A stretch of DNA of 64,000 nucleotides from Nocardia nova SH22a (lineage in GTDB: Bacteria; Actinomycetota; Actinomycetes; Mycobacteriales; Mycobacteriaceae). Positions 26,925 to 35,533 of the stretch are shown piece by piece. The notes under the pieces were generated by a model. That model was not told where the DNA came from, did not search any database, and saw nothing but the letters and a program-made list of their open reading frames with translations. The stretch covers positions 496,001 through 560,000 of the forward strand of contig NZ_CP006850.1 in assembly GCF_000523235.1 (NCBI RefSeq). Reading direction: 5' to 3'. Position numbers and translations under genes: made by a program. Each line of letters begins with the position of its first letter. Positions within the stretch are counted from its first letter, which is position 1.

Positions 26925-29072
26925 GTGACCATCGCCACCACTGACGAGCATAAAGCCGTTCAGGAGTCGATGCGCGGATGGGCAGCGGCGGCCCAGCCGA
27001 TTGCAACAATGCGCAGTGGCACGCCGGGGTTCTGGCGTGAATTCTGGCCTGGCCTGGTGGGCCTCGGCGTATTCAGCATCGCGGTGCCGGAGGAGTCCGG
27101 CGGCGCGGGCGGCGGCGTGAGCGATCTGGCCGTGCTGATCGAGCAGGCGGCGCATGATCTGGTAGGCGGGCCGGTGACGGCTACCGCGCTGGCCGGCCTC
27201 GTCGCCGGTGACACCCTCGACGAGGATACGCCCTGTGGTATAGCGCTTGGCGAGCCGGTTGTGGTGCCGCACAACGGAACCGGGCCGCTGGAGGTGACCG
27301 GTACCTGGGACGTGGTCTACGGCGCGGACGAGAACACCGCGCTGCTGCTGCCGGTTCGCTCCGGCGAGCGGGAGCTGTGGTGCCTGTTCGACGCGGGAAC
27401 CGCGGGCGTGCGGATCGAGGCGCTGTCGGCGCTCGACCTCGGTGTTCCGCTGGCCCGGGTCGAATGCGACAAGGTTGCCGTGCCCGCCGAGCGGGTCTTC
27501 GAACCGTCCGTCGCGGTCGCGGATCTGGCCGCCGCGCTGGTGGCCGCCGAGGCCGCCGGAATCGCGGGCTGGTGCCTGGAGACCGCGGTCGAGTACGCGA
27601 AGGTCCGCGAGCAGTTCGGCCGCCGGATCGGTGAATTCCAGGCGATCAAGCACATCTGCGCCTGGATGCTGTGCCGCACCGAGCAGACCCGGGCCGTCGC
27701 GGCCGATGCCGCGGCCGCGGTGGACTCCGGTAGTGGGGAACTCGCCCTGTCGGCGGCCATCGCCATGACGGTCGCGCTCGACGCGGCCGTGGAGAACGCC
27801 AAGGACTGCATTCAGGTCCTGGGCGGAATCGGTTTCACCTGGGAGCACGACGCGCATCTGTATCTGCGCCGGGCGAGTGCGCTGCGCTCGCTGCTGGGCG
27901 GATCGGCGCGCTGGCGGGCCGAGGTCGCGCGGCTGACCCACGCGGGTATCCGCCGCACGGTCGGTGTCGATCTGGGTGGCGAAAGCGCCTGGGAGGCAGC
28001 GGGTCTGGACGCCTCCGAGGAGGCCGCCCTGGCCGCCGATCTGGTCCGGATCGCGGCGCTGCCGGTCGCCGAGCAGCGCACGGCACTCGCCGAGGCGGGT
28101 TTGCTGGCCGCGCACTGGCCCGCGCCGTACGGCCGGGGTGCGGGCCCGTTGCTGCGGTCTCATATCGACGATCAGATCCGCAAGGCGGGTATCGAGCTGC
28201 CGGATCTGGTCATCGCCAACTGGGCGATCCCGACCCTGCTGCAGTGGGGTACGCCCGAGCAGATCGAGCGTTATGCCGGGCCGACGCTGGCCGGGGACGT
28301 GATCTGGTGCCAGCTGTTCTCGGAACCGGGCGCGGGCTCGGATCTGGCGGCGCTGCGCACGGTCGCCGAGAAGGTCGAAGGCGGCTGGAAACTGCGTGGC
28401 CAGAAGGTCTGGACGTCGCTGGCGGACCGTGCGACCTGGGGAATCTGCCTGGCCCGCACCGACGCCTCGGCGCCCAAGCACAAGGGCATCAGCTACTTCC
28501 TGGTCGATATGAAAAGTGCCGGGCTGGAGATCCGGCCGCTGGTGGAGATCACCGGCGAGGCGCGCTTCAACGAGGTGTTCCTCGACGATGTGTTCGTCCC
28601 GGACGACTGCCTGGTCGGGGATGTGAACAACGGCTGGCGGATCGCGCGCTCGACCCTGTCGGCGGAGCGGATCGCCATGGGCGGCAAGGGCATCGGCGAG
28701 GAGCTCGAGGCCATGATCGCCGCCGCGCCGACCTCGGGTCCGGGTGCGGAAGTGGTGGCCGATCGGCTCGGTGCGCTCATCGCCGAATCGGTGGCGGGCA
28801 CCCTGCTCGAGGCCCGCGCGGCCCAGAAACTGCTGTCCGGCGGGGATCCCGCGGCGGAGAGCAGCGTACGCAAACTGGTCGGTGTCCGACACCGGCAGGC
28901 GGTTGCCGAGTTCGCCGCCGAACTGTCCGGTACGGCGGGTGCCCTCGACACCGAAGCGGTGAAGGAATTCCTGCTCACACGCTGTTTGTCGATTGCCGGT
29001 GGTACCGAACAGATTCTGCTGACCGTCGCCGGTGAGCGGATTCTCGGCCTGCCGCGCGAAGCGCAGGGCTAG
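26925..29072 (+). CDS. fadE34: Steroid acyl-CoA dehydrogenase FadE34 (ChsE3-like)
   Basis: A 715-residue protein made of two acyl-CoA dehydrogenase modules in one chain, about residues 1-340 and 370-715. Each module has its own flavoprotein motifs: REQFGRRIGEFQAIKH and QVLGGIGFTWEH in the first, LFSEPGAGSDLAALRT and SIAGGTEQILL in the second. This matches FadE34 (711 residues in M. tuberculosis), which dehydrogenates steroid CoA esters with a shortened C17 side chain. The GTG start follows a KstR operator. It leads directly into fadE28, so it seems to head the whole side-chain operon here. Confidence 0.93.
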   Translation: MTIATTDEHKAVQESMRGWAAAAQPIATMRSGTPGFWREFWPGLVGLGVFSIAVPEESGGAGGGVSDLAVLIEQAAHDLVGGPVTATALAGLVAGDTLDEDTPCGIALGEPVVVPHNGTGPLEVTGTWDVVYGADENTALLLPVRSGERELWCLFDAGTAGVRIEALSALDLGVPLARVECDKVAVPAERVFEPSVAVADLAAALVAAEAAGIAGWCLETAVEYAKVREQFGRRIGEFQAIKHICAWMLCRTEQTRAVAADAAAAVDSGSGELALSAAIAMTVALDAAVENAKDCIQVLGGIGFTWEHDAHLYLRRASALRSLLGGSARWRAEVARLTHAGIRRTVGVDLGGESAWEAAGLDASEEAALAADLVRIAALPVAEQRTALAEAGLLAAHWPAPYGRGAGPLLRSHIDDQIRKAGIELPDLVIANWAIPTLLQWGTPEQIERYAGPTLAGDVIWCQLFSEPGAGSDLAALRTVAEKVEGGWKLRGQKVWTSLADRATWGICLARTDASAPKHKGISYFLVDMKSAGLEIRPLVEITGEARFNEVFLDDVFVPDDCLVGDVNNGWRIARSTLSAERIAMGGKGIGEELEAMIAAAPTSGPGAEVVADRLGALIAESVAGTLLEARAAQKLLSGGDPAAESSVRKLVGVRHRQAVAEFAAELSGTAGALDTEAVKEFLLTRCLSIAGGTEQILLTVAGERILGLPREAQG

Positions 29073-29098
29073 TCCCCATTCACATCGGGAGCTTTTGT

Positions 29099-30166
29099 AT
29101 GGACTTCACCAGGGACGAGAGCCAGGACGCTGTCGCCGAGGTTGTCGTTAGTTTGCTGGAACGCGAGAGCGCGCGCGATATCGCGCTGTGGCCGATCATC
29201 GCCGAGAGCGGTCTGCTGGCCGTGCCGCTGCCGGAACGGTTCGGCGGCGACGAGATGGGCCTGCTCGAGGTGTCGGCCATGCTCACCGAGCTGGCCACCG
29301 ACGCCGCCCAGACCCCGGCCCTGGTCACGCTGGGTTTCGGGGTGCTGCCGCTGCGGGCCGTCGGCCTGCCGGACGCGGTGGCGGACAAGGTGTTCCCGGC
29401 GGTCGCGGAGGGTGCGGTGCTGACCGCGGCCCTGCACGAGCCGGGTGCGCCGTTCGTGACGAAGCCGGAGACCTCGGCGGTGTCCGACGGCGTCACCGTG
29501 CGGATCACCGGTAGCAAGGTCGCGGTGCCCTACGCCGACACCGCGCGCTGGATGCTGGTGCCGACCGGCAACGGCATCGCGGTGGTCGACGGGGACGCCG
29601 CCGGAATCACTCGCACGCCGAGCCCGAGTTCGGACGGCGTGCCGGAATTCTCGGTGCGGTTCGAGAATGTCGCGATCCCGGCGGAGCAGCTGCTGCCCGA
29701 GGGCCTCACCGAACTGCACCGGTACGCGCTGGCGAGTATCGGCGCGGTGGCCGATGGTCTGCTGAAGGGTGTGGTGGCGCTGACCGCCGAACATGTCCGC
29801 ACCAGACAGCAATTCGGCCGCGCGCTGGCGCAGTTCCAGGCCGTCGCACAGGAGATCGCCGACGTGTACGTCGTCTCGCGCACGCTCAGCGTGGCGGCGG
29901 CGTCGGCGGTCTGGGCACTCGCCCAGGACGATCGCGGCGCCGCGCATACCGAACGCGTCGACGATGATCTCGATGTGCTGGCGTTCGCGGTCGCCGACGA
30001 ATTGCCCAGGGCCATGCAGATGTGCCATCACCTGCACGGTGGGCTCGGTGTCGATATGACCCACCCCCTGCATCGCTACTACTCACAGGCCAAGGACATC
30101 GCCCGCTGGCTCGGCGGTGCGTCGTTCCGGCTGGACCGATTGGGAGTCAGATGTTCATCGAACTGA
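29099..30166 (+). CDS. fadE28: Steroid acyl-CoA dehydrogenase subunit FadE28 (ChsE1)
   Basis: A 355-residue acyl-CoA dehydrogenase subunit (M. tuberculosis FadE28 is 339). It has RTRQQFGRALAQFQAVAQEIAD and HHLHGGLGVDMTHPLH, but the N-terminal and middle domains are reduced compared with ordinary homotetrameric enzymes. Family knowledge: FadE28 pairs with FadE29 in an alpha2beta2 complex that desaturates the three-carbon side-chain CoA ester of 3-oxo-pregnene. It starts 26 bases after fadE34, and its end overlaps fadE29 by 16 bases. Confidence 0.93.
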   Translation: MDFTRDESQDAVAEVVVSLLERESARDIALWPIIAESGLLAVPLPERFGGDEMGLLEVSAMLTELATDAAQTPALVTLGFGVLPLRAVGLPDAVADKVFPAVAEGAVLTAALHEPGAPFVTKPETSAVSDGVTVRITGSKVAVPYADTARWMLVPTGNGIAVVDGDAAGITRTPSPSSDGVPEFSVRFENVAIPAEQLLPEGLTELHRYALASIGAVADGLLKGVVALTAEHVRTRQQFGRALAQFQAVAQEIADVYVVSRTLSVAAASAVWALAQDDRGAAHTERVDDDLDVLAFAVADELPRAMQMCHHLHGGLGVDMTHPLHRYYSQAKDIARWLGGASFRLDRLGVRCSSN

Positions 30167-31320
30167 CCGCGGAACAGCGGCAACTGCGCGACGAATTACG
30201 TTCCTACTTCACCGGTCTCGTCACTCCCGAGGAGGAGGCCGAGATGCAGGAGAACCGGCACGGCGACGCCTACCGGGCCGTGGTGAAGCGGATGGGACGT
30301 GACGGCAAGCTCGGACTGGGCTGGCCGAAGGAGTACGGCGGCGCCGGATTCGGCCCGCTGGAACAGCAGATCTTCTACAACGAGGCGGTCCGCGCGGATG
30401 TGCCGGTGCCCCTGGTCACGCTGCTGACCGTCGGCCCGGCGCTGCAGTCGTTCGGCACCGAGGAGCAGAAACGGAAGTTCCTGCCCGGAATCCTCACCGG
30501 CGACGTGCATTTCGCGATCGGCTACTCCGAACCCGATGCCGGAACCGATCTCGCGGCGCTGCGCACCTCCGCGGTGCGCGACGACAGCGGGGACTGGATC
30601 GTCAACGGGCAGAAGATCTTCACCACCGGTGCGCACGAGGCGGACTACGTCTGGCTGGCCGTGCGGACGGGTTCGGTGGAGTCGCGGCACAAGGGCATCA
30701 CGATCCTCATCGTGGACACCAAGGATCCGGGCTACTCCTGGACGCCGATCATCACCGCCGACGGCGCCCACCACACCAACGCCACCTACTTCGACAATGT
30801 GCGCGTGCCCGCGAACATGACCGTCGGCGAGGAGAACGGCGGCTGGAAGCTCATCACCACCCAGCTCAATCACGAGCGGGTGAGCCTGGGGCCGTCCGGC
30901 AAGATCGAGCAGCTCTACGAGCGAGTCCGGGAATGGGCGCGTAAGCAGGGCGTTCTCGGTGAGACCGAGGTCCGGCGCGGGCTGGGCCGGTTGCATGCCA
31001 TGGTGCGGCTCAACGAACTGCTGAACTGGCAGGTCGCCTCGAATATGGAACGCCCCGACGCCGATCAGCGCGATGTGATCGCCGACGCCTCGGCCACCAA
31101 GGTGTTCTCCACCGAGGCGCTGCAGGAGGCGGGCCGGATCTCCGAGGAGATCGTGGGCCGCTTCGGCGATCCGGCCGATCAGGCCACCGCCGACCTGCTG
31201 ACCTGGCTGGACAAACGCGTCAAGCAGAACCTGGTCGTCACCTTCGGCGGCGGCGTGAACGAGGTCATGCGGGAACTCATCGCCCAGATGGGCCTGCGCC
31301 TGCCCCGAGTACCGAGATAG
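30151..31320 (+). CDS. fadE29: Steroid acyl-CoA dehydrogenase subunit FadE29 (ChsE2)
   Basis: A 389-residue partner of FadE28. The N-terminal segment ELTAEQRQLRDELRSYF, the FAD motif IGYSEPDAGTDLAALRT and the INGQKIFTTGAHEADY region are clear, and the C-terminus ends with NEVMRELIAQMGLRLPR. The ATG at 30151 lies inside fadE28, giving 16 bases of overlap that favour equal synthesis of the two subunits of the alpha2beta2 enzyme. Further upstream codons of the open frame belong to another frame of fadE28. Confidence 0.93.
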   Translation: MFIELTAEQRQLRDELRSYFTGLVTPEEEAEMQENRHGDAYRAVVKRMGRDGKLGLGWPKEYGGAGFGPLEQQIFYNEAVRADVPVPLVTLLTVGPALQSFGTEEQKRKFLPGILTGDVHFAIGYSEPDAGTDLAALRTSAVRDDSGDWIVNGQKIFTTGAHEADYVWLAVRTGSVESRHKGITILIVDTKDPGYSWTPIITADGAHHTNATYFDNVRVPANMTVGEENGGWKLITTQLNHERVSLGPSGKIEQLYERVREWARKQGVLGETEVRRGLGRLHAMVRLNELLNWQVASNMERPDADQRDVIADASATKVFSTEALQEAGRISEEIVGRFGDPADQATADLLTWLDKRVKQNLVVTFGGGVNEVMRELIAQMGLRLPRVPR

Positions 31321-31330
31321 GAGTTTTCGC

Positions 31331-32296
31331 GTGCCGGAAACCATGACGACGCAAGACATCGTCGCCGCCGGTGAGAGGATCCGCGAGGCGGGGGAGTGCG
31401 CACCGCGCCGCGGCCGTGATCCGGTGAACCAGCCGATGATCAACAACTGGGTCGAGGCGCTGGGCGACAGCAATCCGATCTATGTGGACGAGGAGGCCGC
31501 GCGGGCGGCCGGACATCCGGGCATCGTGGCGCCACCGGCCATGGCGCAGGTGTGGACCATGCCCGGTCTGCACGGCGCGCGCCCCGCCGACGACCCGATG
31601 AACGCGGTCAACGACCTGCTCGACGCCGCCGGTTACACCTCGGTGGTGGCCACCAATTGCGAGCAGACCTATCACCGCTACCTGCGTCCCGGCGAACGTC
31701 CGGTGGCCCGGACCCGGCTCGGAGATCTGGTGGGGCCCAAGCGCACCGGACTCGGTGAGGGCTGGTTCGCCACCTATCTGCTGACCTGGTACGTCGACGA
31801 CGAACCGGTCACCGAGATGGTGTTCCGGATGCTGAAGTTCGCACCGGGCACCGGAAAGACCGCTGCCCCAGCGGAATCCGGTGAGGTCTCGGCGGAGGAC
31901 CTGGCGAAGCGGGTCCGCCCCACCGTCTCGAAGGACACCGAATTCTTCTGGGACGGGGTCAAACTCGGCGAGTTGCGGATCCAGCAGCGGCCGGACGGAT
32001 CGCTGCAGCACCCGCCCGTTCCGGCGCTGTGGAAGGACCACACCGAGCAGTCGGACTACGTCGTCGCCTCCGGGCGCGGCACCGTGTTCAGCTTCGTGGT
32101 GCATCACGCGCCGAAGGTGCCCGGACGGCAGCTGCCGTATGTGGTGGCCCTGGTCGAGCTGGAAGAAGGTGTGCGCATGCTCGGTGAGCTGCGCGGTGTC
32201 GATCCGGCGGAGGTCGAGGTCGGCCTGCCGGTCGAGGTCGGCTTCCAGCAGCTCGACGACGACGACACCGTGCCCTACTGGAAGGCCGTGCGATGA
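31331..32296 (+). CDS. chsH2: Steroid enoyl-CoA hydratase subunit ChsH2 (MaoC-DUF35)
   Basis: A 321-residue two-domain protein like Rv3542c: an N-terminal MaoC hot-dog domain (about 1-185) and a C-terminal DUF35 OB-fold domain (about 195-315, beginning FFWDGVKLGELRIQQ). The hydratase motif reads D46-SNPI-Y51, so the usual catalytic His is Tyr; catalysis is expected from ChsH1. The DUF35 part lacks the rubredoxin-type cysteines. In M. tuberculosis the DUF35 domain docks the aldolase Ltp2. The GTG start comes 10 bases after fadE29, and its stop overlaps chsH1. Confidence 0.92.
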   Translation: MPETMTTQDIVAAGERIREAGECAPRRGRDPVNQPMINNWVEALGDSNPIYVDEEAARAAGHPGIVAPPAMAQVWTMPGLHGARPADDPMNAVNDLLDAAGYTSVVATNCEQTYHRYLRPGERPVARTRLGDLVGPKRTGLGEGWFATYLLTWYVDDEPVTEMVFRMLKFAPGTGKTAAPAESGEVSAEDLAKRVRPTVSKDTEFFWDGVKLGELRIQQRPDGSLQHPPVPALWKDHTEQSDYVVASGRGTVFSFVVHHAPKVPGRQLPYVVALVELEEGVRMLGELRGVDPAEVEVGLPVEVGFQQLDDDDTVPYWKAVR

Positions 32297-32712
32297 CTTC
32301 GACTATCGAGCCGACGACCGTGCGGGTGGGAACCACGTTGCCCGAGTTGGTGATTCACGCCGACCCGACCTTCGTGGTCTCCACCGCCCTGGCGACCCGC
32401 GATTTCCAGGACGTGCACCACGACCGGGACAAGGCGGTCGAGCGCGGTTCCAAGGACATCTTCGTCAACATCCTCACCGACACCGGCCTGGTGCAGCGGT
32501 TCGTGACCGACTGGGCGGGGCCGGGGGCGATCGTGAAATCCCTCGCGTTGCGACTGGGTGTGCCGCTGTACGCGGGGGACACCCTGACGTTGACCGGCAC
32601 CGTGTCGGCCGTGGACGGTGTGGACATCACCATCGACGTGGTCGGCAAGGACAGCCTCGGCGACCACATCTCGGCGAAAGCCGTCATCTCCCTGCAGGAG
32701 GCACGCCAGTGA
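32293..32712 (+). CDS. chsH1: Steroid enoyl-CoA hydratase subunit ChsH1
   Basis: A 139-residue single hot-dog MaoC protein. The hydratase motif D37-FQDV-H42 is intact and supplies the active site of the ChsH1-ChsH2 heterotetramer, which hydrates the C17-20 enoyl-CoA side chain. The ATG overlaps the chsH2 stop by four bases (ATGA) and its own stop overlaps the ltp2 GTG, so all three proteins of the complex are translationally linked. Confidence 0.93.
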   Translation: MTSTIEPTTVRVGTTLPELVIHADPTFVVSTALATRDFQDVHHDRDKAVERGSKDIFVNILTDTGLVQRFVTDWAGPGAIVKSLALRLGVPLYAGDTLTLTGTVSAVDGVDITIDVVGKDSLGDHISAKAVISLQEARQ

Positions 32713-33884
32713 CGGGACTGAGCCGCCGCGCCGCCATCGCGGGCATCGGCGCCACCGATTTCTCCAAGGACTCCGGCCGCAGTGAACTGCGGCTGGCCGC
32801 CGAGGCGGTCACCGCCGCCCTCGCCGACGCGGGACTCACCGCCGCGGACGTGGACGGCCTGACGACCTTCACGATGGACACGAACACCCAGGCCGCCGTC
32901 GCGCGCGCCACGGGTATTCCGAGCCTGAAGTTCTTCAGCAACATCCCGTTCGGCGGTGGTGCGGCCGCCGCGACGGTGCAGCACGCCGCGATGGCGGTGG
33001 CGACGGGTATCGCGGATGTGGTTGTCGCGTACCGGGCTTTCAACGAGCGGTCCGGAAATCGATTCGGACAGTTCGCCACTCATCTGGCGACCGGAAATCC
33101 CAGCTCGTCGGGTGTGGACAACGCGTTCTCCTACACGCACGGTCTCGGCACCCCGGCCGCCCAGGTCGCCATGGTGGCGCGGCGCTACATGCACGTATAC
33201 GGTGCGCGCAGTACGGATTTCGGCGCGGTCGCGGTCGCCGATCGCAAGCACGCCGCGGTGAACCCGGCCGCCCACTTCTACGGCAAGCCGATCACCCTCG
33301 ATGATCACCAGTCCTCGCGCTGGATCGCCGAACCGCTGCACCTGCTGGACTGCTGCCAGGAGACCGACGGCGGTGTGGCACTGGTGATCACCAGCGCCGA
33401 GCGGGCGAAGGATCTGCCCAACAAGCCCGCGCTGATCGCCGGCGCCGCGCAGGGTTCGGGCGCCGATCAGTACGTGATGACCAGCTACTACCGCGACGGT
33501 CTGACCGGCCTGCCGGAAATGGGGCTGGTGGGCGATCAGCTGTGGGCGCAGAGCGAGTTGCGGCCCGAGGACATGCAGGCCGCCATCCTCTACGACCACT
33601 TCACTCCCTTCGTGCTGATGCAGCTGGAGGAACTGGGTTTCTGCGGTCGCGGTGAGGCCAAGGATTTCATCGCCGACGGTGCGATCGAGATCGGCGGCCG
33701 GTTGCCGTTGAACACCCACGGTGGTCAGCTCGGCGAGGCGTACATCCACGGGATGAACGGGATCGCCGAAGGCGTGCGCCAGATCCGCGGCAGTTCCGTG
33801 AACCAGGTCGAGGGCCTGAACAATATCGTCGTCACCGCCGGGACCGGCGTGCCGACCTCGGGGCTGGTCCTCACCACCGCCTGA
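32709..33884 (+). CDS. ltp2: Steroid side-chain retro-aldolase Ltp2
   Basis: A 391-residue thiolase-fold lipid-transfer-like protein. N-terminal AAIAGIGATDFSKDSGR and C-terminal PLNTHGGQLGEAYIHGMNG are conserved; the active-site cysteine of true thiolases is not apparent at the expected N-terminal position. Ltp2 cleaves the 17-hydroxy-propionyl-CoA side chain by retro-aldol reaction, giving androstenedione-type ketones and propionyl-CoA, when bound to ChsH1-ChsH2. The GTG start overlaps the chsH1 stop (GTGA). It is the last gene of the operon and is followed by a terminator. Confidence 0.92.
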   Translation: MTGLSRRAAIAGIGATDFSKDSGRSELRLAAEAVTAALADAGLTAADVDGLTTFTMDTNTQAAVARATGIPSLKFFSNIPFGGGAAAATVQHAAMAVATGIADVVVAYRAFNERSGNRFGQFATHLATGNPSSSGVDNAFSYTHGLGTPAAQVAMVARRYMHVYGARSTDFGAVAVADRKHAAVNPAAHFYGKPITLDDHQSSRWIAEPLHLLDCCQETDGGVALVITSAERAKDLPNKPALIAGAAQGSGADQYVMTSYYRDGLTGLPEMGLVGDQLWAQSELRPEDMQAAILYDHFTPFVLMQLEELGFCGRGEAKDFIADGAIEIGGRLPLNTHGGQLGEAYIHGMNGIAEGVRQIRGSSVNQVEGLNNIVVTAGTGVPTSGLVLTTA

Positions 33885-33905
33885 TCCGTCGAGATCCCGA
33901 AAACC

Positions 33906-33943
33906 GGGGCCGTGCATCGTTATTGGATGCACGGCCCCTTTCG
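33906..33943 (+). terminator. Rho-independent terminator after ltp2
   Basis: Perfect 12-bp arms GGGGCCGTGCAT and ATGCACGGCCCC, 9-base loop, followed by TTTCGTTTCG. It lies 21 bases past the ltp2 stop and ends the side-chain operon. Confidence 0.8.
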
Positions 33944-34154
33944 TTTCGACCGGTGCGGTTCGGTGTTCCGGTGACCATGTGAATCCGCACCGACGGAGAG
34001 TCCCTCCCGGAGTTGCCGTACTCGGGATCGCATCACGGGCCATCGGACGACTCGCCAGTGCCCGAACCAGGCGTGCAAACCACGCACGATTATGAGGAGT
34101 CGTGATCGGCGCGCTGTGGATGTCATCACCTTTTGTGCCGCCGCGCCCACCGTG

Positions 34155-34172
34155 CCTCTATAAATATAGAGG
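34155..34172. promoter_or_regulatory. AT-rich inverted repeat upstream of AFG1-like gene
   Basis: CCTCTATA-AA-TATAGAGG is a perfect 8-bp inverted repeat with a 2-base centre, 23 bases before the ATG. It contains the only TATAAAT-like -10 candidate in the region, so a bound protein could block the promoter. Confidence 0.45.
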
Positions 34173-34195
34173 ACGACTGTCGGTGAGGAGGCGGG

Positions 34196-35317
34196 ATGAA
34201 CGCGGTGGATCCGGCACACGTCGTTCCCGATGACGCCTGTGTGGCCCGGGAAGTGATGGGCGGCAACGGAAGCCCGGCGGGGCTCGGAGCGGTGCGGGCG
34301 GGTGCTCCGGTCGACAGCGGGATCGGCGATATCGTGTTGGATGACGATCAGCGGTTCGCTGCCGAACGTCTGCGGCAGGTCGCTCTGCGGCTCGGCAGCA
34401 GGTGGCGCCGCCCGCGCGGACTGTATCTGCACGGCCGCCCCGGTCGCGGCAAGACCATGTTGATGGACGACTTCTTCGCGCGAGTGTCATCGGATCGCAA
34501 GCGCCGCTTCCACTTTCACGAATTCTTCGCCGACCTGCATCGCGCGGTCGGCACCGGCGGCGGGCTTCCGGCCGCCGTGGACACCGTTCTGGGGGATGCC
34601 GAGCTGATCTGTTTCGACGAATTCCACGTCCACGACATCGGCGACGGCATGCTGCTCCACCGGTTGCTGCGCACCCTGTTCGAACGGCGCATCGTCCTGG
34701 TGGCGACCTCGAACTATCCGCCCGAGAACCTGTTGCCGAATCCGCTGATGCATGCGAAGTTCGAGCCCGTCATCGCCCTGCTGCGGGCCCGCCTGGACGT
34801 GGTATCGGTGGACGGCGCCCAGGACTATCGCCTGCTCGCGACGGGGCACTCAGGATTCGCCGCCGGGCGTTACGTCGTCGATCCCGGTGCCTCGCGCGAG
34901 TACGAGGACGCCGGGCGCACATCGGGCGCGGGCCGCACCGCGCGGGTTCCGATCGCACATCGGACACTCACCGCCCATCGTGCCGATGAAGAGCTGGTGA
35001 TCGACTTCGCCGAGCTCTGTGGCAGCCCGCTGTCGCCCGCCGACTATCTCGCCCTGACCCGGGCCCATCGCCGCTGGACCGTCCGCGCGGTGCCGCCGCT
35101 GCGATCGGTACCGGTCGATTGGGCCACTCGTTTCGTCAACCTGATCGACGTGCTCTACGACGCCGATCTCGAACTGACCCTGTATGCCGAGGCCCCGCTC
35201 GCGGATCTGCTGGGCGAGGTGTCCGGAGTCCCGGATCTCGACCGCATCGCCAGCCGTTTGCGGAGACTGCTCGGCCCGGGCGCGCAACCCACCCGACACG
35301 GTGGTGGCGGCTCGTGA
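34196..35317 (+). CDS. zapE: AFG1/ZapE-family ATPase
   Basis: A 373-residue AAA+-related ATPase. Walker A is G80-RPGRGK-T87, Walker B is ELICFDEFHVHDIGD, and the sensor region ATSNYPPENLLPNPLMH is typical of the AFG1 (ZapE) family. Bacterial members interact with FtsZ or assist membrane protein quality control; the role in actinobacteria is not well defined. GAGGAGGCGGG precedes the ATG. An unusually symmetric AT-rich element overlaps its presumed promoter. The gene is alone on its transcript. Confidence 0.9.
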   Translation: MNAVDPAHVVPDDACVAREVMGGNGSPAGLGAVRAGAPVDSGIGDIVLDDDQRFAAERLRQVALRLGSRWRRPRGLYLHGRPGRGKTMLMDDFFARVSSDRKRRFHFHEFFADLHRAVGTGGGLPAAVDTVLGDAELICFDEFHVHDIGDGMLLHRLLRTLFERRIVLVATSNYPPENLLPNPLMHAKFEPVIALLRARLDVVSVDGAQDYRLLATGHSGFAAGRYVVDPGASREYEDAGRTSGAGRTARVPIAHRTLTAHRADEELVIDFAELCGSPLSPADYLALTRAHRRWTVRAVPPLRSVPVDWATRFVNLIDVLYDADLELTLYAEAPLADLLGEVSGVPDLDRIASRLRRLLGPGAQPTRHGGGGS

Positions 35318-35533
35318 ATTCGGCCCGGATGTGAAGCGGTTCCATTTGGATGGGTGGTGCCGGATTCGCCCCGGTTGTTGTGTGTGATCACAGTTTGCGG
35401 ACCGCTCGGCCGGTAATCGGTGGCGAATAGCTGATCGGACCCCGTTCGGTGTCACGATTTCCCTACTCAGGTGCTGTTCGACGTGTAACGATGTGCGGAG
35501 TTTGTGCAGTTCGGATGTTTCTGGGAGAGGCCC

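Larger units (their letters stand above)
33885..34195. other. Intergenic region ltp2 to AFG1-like gene
   Basis: 311 bases without a convincing gene. The left end holds the ltp2 terminator and the right end an inverted repeat close to the AFG1-like start. The middle 200 bases show only short, non-conserved frames and no RNA gene. Confidence 0.6.

Noticed and set aside
26667..28892. 741-codon minus-strand frame opposite fadE34
   Set aside because: It is antisense to a well-conserved double acyl-CoA dehydrogenase, and its composition is that of a GC-driven shadow frame.
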